In this document: positions 57,978 through 64,000 of the stretch, piece after piece
Layout: each line of letters opens with the position of its first letter
Numbering within the stretch: position 1 is the first letter of the stretch
Position numbers and translations under genes: made by a program
Assembly: GCF_011043545.1 (NCBI RefSeq)
Contig: NZ_JAAKGP010000010.1
Coordinates: 1 to 64,000 of the forward strand
DNA from: Rhodobacter sp. SGA-6-6
GTDB taxonomy: Bacteria > Pseudomonadota > Alphaproteobacteria > Rhodobacterales > Rhodobacteraceae
Reading direction: 5' to 3'
Length of the DNA stretch: 64,000 nucleotides
The notes under the pieces: model-generated
Database searches by the model: none
What the model saw: the letters and a program-made list of their open reading frames with translations, nothing else
What the model was told of the DNA's origin: nothing

Positions 57978-58859
57978 CTAAGGCTTCATCGGAACATGAT
58001 AGCGCAGCGCGACGTGAACGCCGGCCAGGATGACCAGGATGGCGGCCATTTCGACCGGGGCCGGCACCTCGCCCAGGAAGGCGAAGGACAGGATCAGGGT
58101 GAAGGGCGGGACCAGGCTCTGGAACAGCGCGCCCCGCGTCGCCCCCAGATCGGCGACCGCGCGGGCGTGCAGCGCCAGCGCCACGATCCCGGTGACCACG
58201 CCCTGCCCCAGCCCCTGCAACAGAAGCTCCCGCGGCGGGGCCTGCCACAGCCTTGCCCCGGTCGCCAGGAAATAGGCGGGCAGATAGACGACGGCCGAGA
58301 TCAGCGCGACCGCCGTCACCGCCTCCAGCGCCGTCAGGCCGCTCTTGCGGAAGGCGATGCCGTAGGCGGCCCAGAGCAGGCCGCCGGCGAGGAAAGGAAA
58401 GGGCGACCCCCTGCCCTCCGCCGCCAGCACGAGGATCGCCAGCCCCGCAACGGCAATGGCGATGCCCGCCTTCTGCAGCCGCCCCAGCGGCTCCTGCAGC
58501 AGGACCCGGCTGCCGATCAGGGTGAAGAGCACGCCCGACACCGCCGAGAGCGCCCCGCCGAACTTGGCCGGGGCATGAAGGAAGCCGGTGCCGACCACGA
58601 TGACGAAGGCCGGCCCGGCGCCGAGGGCCATGACCGCCGACCGGGCCAGGCTGCCGCGGGAAAACGGCACCCGCCGCAGGATCAGCAGCAGCAGCGGCGC
58701 GGCCACCACGAAGCGCAGCGCCGCCAGATCCCAAGTGTCCATCCCCCCGGCCGTCACGCCGTGCCGTGCAAGGACATACCAGCCGCTCCAGATCGTCGCC
58801 GCGGCCACGCCGGCCAGCGTGCCGCGGAGGATGGCGATCCCCTGCGCAGGGGCGGCCAC
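57978..58859 (-). CDS. EamA-family (DMT) transporter
   Basis: A 293-residue membrane protein with about ten hydrophobic helices arranged as two EamA repeats (ATIWSGWYVLARHG in the first, GGLLWAAYGIAFRK in the second). The family exports or imports metabolites such as amino acids. The GTG at 58859 lies 3 bases past the upstream ligase stop, and there is no ATG near. It sits in the middle of the second Liv/acyl-CoA operon and could export a toxic intermediate or import a precursor. Confidence 0.85.
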   Translation of the reverse strand: MAAPAQGIAILRGTLAGVAAATIWSGWYVLARHGVTAGGMDTWDLAALRFVVAAPLLLLILRRVPFSRGSLARSAVMALGAGPAFVIVVGTGFLHAPAKFGGALSAVSGVLFTLIGSRVLLQEPLGRLQKAGIAIAVAGLAILVLAAEGRGSPFPFLAGGLLWAAYGIAFRKSGLTALEAVTAVALISAVVYLPAYFLATGARLWQAPPRELLLQGLGQGVVTGIVALALHARAVADLGATRGALFQSLVPPFTLILSFAFLGEVPAPVEMAAILVILAGVHVALRYHVPMKP

Positions 58860-58861
58860 GG

Positions 58862-60352
58862 TCAGACCAGCGCCGTCTTCAGGATCTTGCCCGAGGGCGC
58901 CATCGGCAGCGCCTCCATGAAGGCGACGACACGCGGCACCTTGTAGTCGGCGATCCGGCCCTCGCAATGCGCCCGCACCTCCTCGGCGGTCAGGGCCGGG
59001 TCGGCCTTCACGATCACCGCCTTCACCACCTGGCCGAAGACCGGATCGGGCTGGCCGACCACCGCGGCGGCGGCGATGCCCGGATGGGCCAGCAGGATGT
59101 CCTCGACCTCGATGGGGGCGATCTTGGCCCCGCCCGAGATGATCTGGTCGCGGGTGCGGCCGACGATGAAATAGTTGCCCTCCGCATCGCGCGACGCCAG
59201 GTCGCCGGTCAGGAACCAGCCCTCCACCATCGCCTGCGCGGTGCGTTCCGGGTCCTTGTAATAGGCGCCGGAAAAGCTGGGACCGCGGACCCACAACTCG
59301 CCGACCTGCCCGTCGCCGGCATCCTGCCCGGCCTCGTCCACCAGCCGGACCTCGGTCGGCGCGATCAGGCGCCCGACCGAGCCGGGCGGCGGCATCGCGC
59401 CGTGGCGCAGGTCGAAGGAGAAGATCGGCCGGACCTCGGTCATGGCATAATAGGGGCGGACCTCGATCCCCAGATGGTCGCGGCAATCCGCCAGCAGCTG
59501 GTCGTTCAGCGCCGCCCCGGACGAGGCCGTCAGCCGCAGCGACGACAGGTCGGGGCGCCGCCCCTCCTTGCGCGCGACATCGGCCATCATCGCATACATC
59601 GTCGGCACGCCGAGGAAGACGGTCGGCCGCAGCGCCTCGATCGCCTCCAGCGCCAGCCGCGGGTGGAAGCGCGGCGCCAGCAGGACAGTGGCGCCGCTGA
59701 GAAGCGCGACATAGGTCGCGGCGTGGAAGCCGTAGCTGAACGACAGCGGCAGCGTCACCAGTTCGCGGTCGGCCGGCGTGATCGCCATCATCCCGCCGTA
59801 GGCCAGCGCCGAGGCCAGTTCGTTGGCATGGGTGGCGGCAACGCCCTTCGGCTTCGAGGTCGTGCCCGATGTGTAGCACAGCAGCACGAGATCCTGGCCC
59901 GAGCCGAGCTGCGGCCCGTCGTAGGGCGCGAACCCGGCAGCGCGGGCCAGGAAGGTGTCGAAATCCTCGACCTGCGGGTGGCCGGCCAAGCCCTCGGAAG
60001 CCTCGGCCACCTGCGCGGCAAGCGCGTCGGCGCGGATCACCATCCGGGCCTGGCTGTGGTCCAGGATGTAGCGGATTTCATCGGCGGCGAATTCGGCGTT
60101 CACCGGCACGATGGCCGCCCCGATCATCGCCAGACCAAGATAGACCGAGAATATCTCGGGCCGGTTCGGCGACAGGACGGCCACGCGGTCGCCCCTGCGC
60201 AGGCCGGCGGAGAGCAGCGCAGAGGCAAGGCGGCGCGACTGGTCCGCAAGGCCGCGGTAGGTCAGCGTCCGGTCGCCGAAGACGAAGGCGGGATGGTCGG
60301 GCCGCGCCTCGGCATGGCACAGGACGGGGGTGACGACATCGGTGGGTGTCAT
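58862..60352 (-). CDS. AMP-forming acyl-CoA synthetase
   Basis: A 496-residue class I adenylate-forming enzyme. The AMP-binding motif is CYTSGTTSKPKGV. The adenylate motif region YAMTEVRPIF departs from the usual YG(M/L)TE by an Ala. The hinge is VGRTRDQIISGGAKI and the catalytic Lys lies in SGKILKT. It activates an unknown carboxylic acid with CoA, presumably feeding the acyl-CoA dehydrogenase whose stop is 12 bases upstream of its start. Confidence 0.92.
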   Translation of the reverse strand: MTPTDVVTPVLCHAEARPDHPAFVFGDRTLTYRGLADQSRRLASALLSAGLRRGDRVAVLSPNRPEIFSVYLGLAMIGAAIVPVNAEFAADEIRYILDHSQARMVIRADALAAQVAEASEGLAGHPQVEDFDTFLARAAGFAPYDGPQLGSGQDLVLLCYTSGTTSKPKGVAATHANELASALAYGGMMAITPADRELVTLPLSFSYGFHAATYVALLSGATVLLAPRFHPRLALEAIEALRPTVFLGVPTMYAMMADVARKEGRRPDLSSLRLTASSGAALNDQLLADCRDHLGIEVRPYYAMTEVRPIFSFDLRHGAMPPPGSVGRLIAPTEVRLVDEAGQDAGDGQVGELWVRGPSFSGAYYKDPERTAQAMVEGWFLTGDLASRDAEGNYFIVGRTRDQIISGGAKIAPIEVEDILLAHPGIAAAAVVGQPDPVFGQVVKAVIVKADPALTAEEVRAHCEGRIADYKVPRVVAFMEALPMAPSGKILKTALV

Positions 60353-60364
60353 GGTGCGGCTTCC

Positions 60365-61528
60365 CTACACGAGGCCCAGGCGTTCGGGACCGTCGGCCTT
60401 GATCATCTCGCGCGCGATGACGATGCGCTGGATTTCGTTCGAGCCCTCGGTCAGCACATAGATCGGCGCCTCTCGATACAGCCGCTCGATGGGGAATTCC
60501 GCGACATAGCCGTAGCCGCCCAGGACGCGCATCGCATCCTGGGTGATCTGCATCGTCGCCTCGGTGACGAACAGCTTCGCCATCGAGGCCAGCATGTCGG
60601 CCCGGCCGTAGCGCGCCTTGTGGCGCAGCGCCTCGCCGATCATGGCGCGCGAGGCGACAAGCTGCGTCGCCATGTTGGCCAGATGGATCTGCACCGCCTG
60701 ATGGTTGCAGATCGGCTGGCCGAAGGTTTCGCGGTCCTTCGAATATTGCAGCGCCACGGCCAGCGCGTTGCGCGCCATGCCGACGGCCGTGCCCGCCATC
60801 GCCAGCCGCCCGGTCTCCAGCATCGACAGCACCTGCGGCAGGCCCTTGCCGGCCTCGCCGCCCAGCAGGGCCTCCGGCCCCAGCCGCACCTTGTCGAAGC
60901 GCAGCTCGGCGGTATCGACATGCTTGAAGCCCATCTTGTCGATCAGCCGCGAGACCTCGACCCCCGGCGCCTCGGATTCCACGATGAACAGGCTGATCGG
61001 CCCCTTGCCATCCGCCGCGGGCGCCCGCGCCAGCACCATGTGCAGCCGCGCCCGCTGGCCGTTGGTGATGAAGATCTTCTGCCCGCTCAGCACGAAGCCG
61101 CCGTCCGGCTGCGGCACCGCCTGCGCGCGCACCTGCTTCAGGTCCGATCCGGTGGAGGGTTCCGTCAGCACGATGGCGGCGCGGCGCGACCCGTCGGCCA
61201 GTTGCGGCAGGTAGCGCGCCTTCTGCTCCGCGGTGCCGTAGGTCGCGATCAGTCGGGCCACGGTGCAATGGCTGTTCAGGAAGCTGGGCATCGCCGACCA
61301 ACCGGCGCCCAGTTCCTCCATGATCGCCACGTAGTCCTCAAGCGGCAGGTCCAGCCCGCCATGTTCCTCGGGGATGACCATGCCGAAGAGGCCGAGCCCG
61401 GCCATGGCATCGACCACCTGCTGCGGGAATTCGTCCTGCGCCTCGAAGCGCGCGACATGGGGCGCGATCTCGCGCCGCACGAACTGGCGCACGCCTTCGA
61501 CAACGGGGGAAACATCCGGTTCGGTCAT
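60365..61528 (-). CDS. Acyl-CoA dehydrogenase
   Basis: A 387-residue flavoprotein that introduces a 2,3-double bond into an acyl-CoA. The FAD/substrate motif is VLTEPSTGSDLKQ, the second signature is QDAMRVLGGYGYVAEFPIERLYREA (landmark RVLGGYGY), and the catalytic Glu lies in VLTEGSNEIQRIVIAR. The full length has the normal three-domain layout. The operon context with a CoA ligase implies beta-oxidation of the imported compound or of a side-chain derived from it. Confidence 0.94.
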   Translation of the reverse strand: MTEPDVSPVVEGVRQFVRREIAPHVARFEAQDEFPQQVVDAMAGLGLFGMVIPEEHGGLDLPLEDYVAIMEELGAGWSAMPSFLNSHCTVARLIATYGTAEQKARYLPQLADGSRRAAIVLTEPSTGSDLKQVRAQAVPQPDGGFVLSGQKIFITNGQRARLHMVLARAPAADGKGPISLFIVESEAPGVEVSRLIDKMGFKHVDTAELRFDKVRLGPEALLGGEAGKGLPQVLSMLETGRLAMAGTAVGMARNALAVALQYSKDRETFGQPICNHQAVQIHLANMATQLVASRAMIGEALRHKARYGRADMLASMAKLFVTEATMQITQDAMRVLGGYGYVAEFPIERLYREAPIYVLTEGSNEIQRIVIAREMIKADGPERLGLV

Positions 61529-61539
61529 GTCTTTTCTTC

Positions 61540-62253
61540 CTACATGGTCAGATAGGCGCGGCAGACCGCCTCGTTGGCGGACAGCTCGGCCATGGTGCCT
61601 TCAAAGACGATATGTCCGCGGTCGAGGACATAGGCCCGGTCGGCCAGCGCGGCGGCGAAGGCCAGGTTCTGCTCGGACAGCAGGATGGTCAGCCCCTTGG
61701 CCTTGAGGTCCAGGATCAGCCGTGCCAGCCGTTCGACGATGACCGGCGCCACGCCCTCGGAGGGTTCGTCGAGAAGGACGAGATAGGGGTTGCCCATCAG
61801 AGTGCGGGCGATGGTCAGCATCTGCTGCTCGCCGCCGCTCATGTCCGAGCCCGGGCGGTCGGGCATCGCGGCAAGGTTGGGAAAGGCGTCGAACAGCGTC
61901 TCCACCGTCCATTCCGCCGCGCCTTCCCGCGGCGGCTGGCGGCCGAGGTCCAGGTTCTCCAGCACCGTCAGCTCCGAGAAGATCCGCCGGTCCTCGGGCA
62001 CGAAGCCGAGGCCCCTGCGCGCGATCTGGTAGACCGGCAGTTTCTCGATCGCCTCGCCGCGCAAGCGGACCGAGCCGGAGCGGTTCTTCAGATGCCCCAT
62101 CAGCGCCTTGAAGGTGGTGGATTTCCCGGCGCCGTTGCGGCCCATGATCGCCACGACCTCGTTGGCACGGACCTTCAGGTTCATGTCGAACAGGATCTGC
62201 GCCTGTCCGTAGGCGGCGTTCAGCCCGGTGACTTCCAGCATGGGTGTGCTCAT
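61540..62253 (-). CDS. LivF-type ABC transporter ATPase (system 2)
   Basis: A 237-residue ATPase of a second Liv-type transporter. It has Walker A GRNGAGKST (Arg instead of the usual Pro), signature MSGGEQQMLTIARTL, Walker B LVLLDEPSEGVAP, and the LivF-type tail NEAVCRAYLTM. The ATG overlaps the livG stop as ATGA. It is distinct in sequence from the LivF at 44439, so the window carries two separate Liv systems. Confidence 0.93.
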   Translation of the reverse strand: MSTPMLEVTGLNAAYGQAQILFDMNLKVRANEVVAIMGRNGAGKSTTFKALMGHLKNRSGSVRLRGEAIEKLPVYQIARRGLGFVPEDRRIFSELTVLENLDLGRQPPREGAAEWTVETLFDAFPNLAAMPDRPGSDMSGGEQQMLTIARTLMGNPYLVLLDEPSEGVAPVIVERLARLILDLKAKGLTILLSEQNLAFAAALADRAYVLDRGHIVFEGTMAELSANEAVCRAYLTM

Positions 62254-63020
62254 TGGCCGATCTCCGAGGTTTCGAGGAAGGCGCCGCTGCCCAGGTAGAC
62301 CTCCTGCACCAGCGGGTCTTCGCGGATCTCCGCCGGCACGCCCTTGGCGATCAGCTTGCCGCGCGACATGACGACGACCTGGTCGGCGTGCTCGAACACC
62401 ACGTCGACGCTGTGTTCGGTGAACAGCACCGACAGCCCGCGTTCCTTCACCAGGCGGGCGGTCAGGCTCATCAGTTCGTTGCGTTCCTTGGGCGCCATGC
62501 CGGCGGTGGGTTCGTCCATCAGCAGCAGTTTCGGCCGGTTGGCCAGCGCCATCGCCAGCTCCAGCCGCTTCACGTCGCCATAGGCCAGCACGCAGCAGGC
62601 GCGGTCGGCCTGGGTATGCATCCCCACCGCCTCCAGCAGGGTATCCGCCTCCTCGCAGTAATTGTGGCTCAGCGGCCGCCACAGTGCGGCCAGGCGGCGG
62701 TGCACCGAATGCAGCACCATCTGGACATTCTCGCGCACGGTCATCGACCCGAAGGTCTGCGCGATCTGGAAGGTGCGCCCCACGCCCCGGCGCCAGATCT
62801 GGCTGGGGGTCTCGCGGGTGATATCGTGCCCGTCGAAATGGACCGATCCGGTATCCGCGCGCAGCTGGCCGTTCAGCATGTTGAAGCAGGTGGACTTGCC
62901 CGCCCCGTTCGGGCCGATCAGCGCGAGGATCTGCCCCGCTCCGACCTCGAACGAGACGCCCTGCACCGCCTTGACGCCCGCGAAGGACTTGCTGATGTCG
63001 TCGACTGTCAGAGTGCTCAT
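62250..63020 (-). CDS. LivG-type ABC transporter ATPase (system 2)
   Basis: A 256-residue LivG ATPase with Walker A GPNGAGKST, RTFQIAQTFGSMTVRENV in its subfamily insert, Walker B LLLMDEPTAGMAP and switch EHSVDVVF. The signature-loop region LAYGDVKRLELAMAL is non-canonical, a variant seen in this subfamily. Its ATG overlaps the livM stop as ATGA, continuing the chain of overlaps in this operon. Confidence 0.93.
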   Translation of the reverse strand: MSTLTVDDISKSFAGVKAVQGVSFEVGAGQILALIGPNGAGKSTCFNMLNGQLRADTGSVHFDGHDITRETPSQIWRRGVGRTFQIAQTFGSMTVRENVQMVLHSVHRRLAALWRPLSHNYCEEADTLLEAVGMHTQADRACCVLAYGDVKRLELAMALANRPKLLLMDEPTAGMAPKERNELMSLTARLVKERGLSVLFTEHSVDVVFEHADQVVVMSRGKLIAKGVPAEIREDPLVQEVYLGSGAFLETSEIGQ

Positions 63021-63994
63021 CTCTCCCCCTTTCCGAAGCGGTTCATGAAGGCCCCGACGATCCCCTGCGGCACGCCAAGCACAAAGACGATGATGAAGAG
63101 GCCGAGGATCAGGCGCCAGTAATCGGCCAGGTTGCGGATCAGCTCGACCGAGACGAAGTGATAGGACAGCGCCCCGATCAGCGGGCCGCTGACCGACTGG
63201 ACCCCGCCGACCAGCACCATCACCAGCGCATCGACCGTGGTCGAGACCGAGAAGTCGGTCGGGAACACCGATCCGCGGTGATAGGCCATCAGCGCGCCGG
63301 CCAGGCCCGCGAAGGCGCCCGACAGGACGAAGGCGCCCCACTGGATGCGCGCGGTGTCGATGCCGATGGCGGCCGAGCGCGCCAGCGAGTCGCGTCCCGC
63401 CCGGAAGGCGAAGCCGAAGGGGGCGTAGAGGGCGCGCCGCATCAGCCGGGTCGCCAGGACCGCCGCCGCCAGCGCCAGGTAGTAATAGGCCATGTGCGAA
63501 TTCAGCCAGGACGGGCGGGTCAGGCCGACGATGCCGTTGTCGCCGCCGGTGACGGAGACCATCTGGATCGACAGCGTGAACAGGATCTGCGCGAAGGCCA
63601 GCGTCAGCATGGCGAGATAGACCCCCTTCAGCCGGGTGCAGAACCAGCCGAACAGCAACCCTCCGCCGGCGCCCGCCACCATGGCGGCCAGGACACCCGC
63701 GGCCATCGGCAGGCCCAGCCGGGTCGCCACCAGCGCCGCCGCGTAGGAGCCGAGGCCGAAATAGGCGGCATGGCCGAAGGAGACGATGCCCCCCACCGAC
63801 AGCAGGAAATGCAGGCTGCCGGCGAAGATGGCCAGGATGAAGACCTCGGTCATGATCACCTCGAAATAGAGCGGCAGCACCAACGGCAGCAGCGCCAGCG
63901 CGAGAACGGCGGCCAGCATCGCCTGTTTCATCGCCCGGGTCGGCAGCCGGAACGGCTGGTCGATCGACAGGTCGCCCGGACGCTGCGCCACCAT
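63017..63994 (-). CDS. LivM-type ABC permease (system 2), near window edge
   Basis: A 325-residue permease with about nine hydrophobic helices and the LivM landmarks SVGGIVSFGHAAYFGLGSYAAAL (quoted as VSFGHAAYFGLGSY) and RLKGVYLAMLTLAFAQ. The ATG at 63994 is only 6 bases from the window end and has no visible ribosome site, so the true start could lie outside. The matching LivH and binding protein presumably lie upstream beyond the window. Confidence 0.88.
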   Translation of the reverse strand: MVAQRPGDLSIDQPFRLPTRAMKQAMLAAVLALALLPLVLPLYFEVIMTEVFILAIFAGSLHFLLSVGGIVSFGHAAYFGLGSYAAALVATRLGLPMAAGVLAAMVAGAGGGLLFGWFCTRLKGVYLAMLTLAFAQILFTLSIQMVSVTGGDNGIVGLTRPSWLNSHMAYYYLALAAAVLATRLMRRALYAPFGFAFRAGRDSLARSAAIGIDTARIQWGAFVLSGAFAGLAGALMAYHRGSVFPTDFSVSTTVDALVMVLVGGVQSVSGPLIGALSYHFVSVELIRNLADYWRLILGLFIIVFVLGVPQGIVGAFMNRFGKGER

Positions 63995-64000
63995 GCGCCC

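Noticed and set aside
58766-61555. Plus-strand open frame of over 900 codons across the acyl-CoA ligase and dehydrogenase genes
   Set aside because: Complement of two enzymes with complete active sites; composition typical of antisense high-GC frames.

Overview
The window is GC-rich DNA from an alphaproteobacterium, most likely order Rhodobacterales (Rhodobacter/Paracoccus relatives). Supporting signs are the gene order dusB(nifR3)-ntrB-ntrC-ntrY-ntrX-trkA-trkH-hfq-hflX, a fused ispDF, a HemB of the non-zinc type, and an NtrC without the sigma54-contact GAFTGA loop, a trait established for Rhodobacter capsulatus NtrC. There are no tRNA or rRNA genes, CRISPR arrays, transposases or prophage genes.

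Region 1 (1-22 kb) is mostly core chromosome. On the minus strand are a diheme cytochrome c, hpt with a tiny membrane protein, and pncC-pgpA-ispDF. Then comes the long plus-strand nitrogen-regulation/potassium/Hfq run, dusB to hflX (4.97-16.85 kb). It is followed by a penicillin-acylase-family enzyme, a 3-hydroxyisobutyrate-dehydrogenase-like oxidoreductase, a SYLF lipoprotein and hemB.

Region 2 (22-44.4 kb) is mixed core and accessory: mfd; an acyl-CoA ligase/DsbA-like/MFS operon with 4-base start-stop overlaps; a metallophosphoesterase paired with a Ser/Thr kinase-universal stress protein fusion; a YejA-type binding protein with an entericidin-like lipoprotein; a candidate small RNA with its own promoter and terminator; 3-hydroxybutyrate dehydrogenase plus patatin; psuK-psuG; rpsB-tsf; an orphan LuxR; and an FAD oxidoreductase. 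A roughly 209-bp structured repeat occurs three times (16.87, 26.34 and 29.95 kb), with base-pair-preserving differences in its stems.

Region 3 (44.4-64 kb) looks like one large catabolic locus. It has two branched-chain-amino-acid-type (Liv) ABC transporters. Between them lie a HpaB-type flavin-dependent monooxygenase, a RidA protein, a DUF1028 Ntn-hydrolase-like protein, a small Cys-rich protein and a LysR regulator. Next is an unusual protein in which a flavin reductase is fused to a LysR-type effector-binding domain. An opposing operon carries a second Liv transporter, acyl-CoA dehydrogenase, AMP-forming acyl-CoA ligase, EamA permease, a RibF-like FAD synthetase lacking the riboflavin-kinase signature, an aspartase-like lyase and HutD. 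The parts suggest uptake of an amino or N-containing organic (possibly aromatic) compound, reduced-flavin-dependent hydroxylation, imine/amide processing, CoA activation with beta-oxidation, and ammonia release. The substrate cannot be read from sequence. The effector domains of the LysR regulator and of the reductase fusion are clearly paralogous, suggesting that the same ligand may switch on both transcription and reduced-flavin supply.
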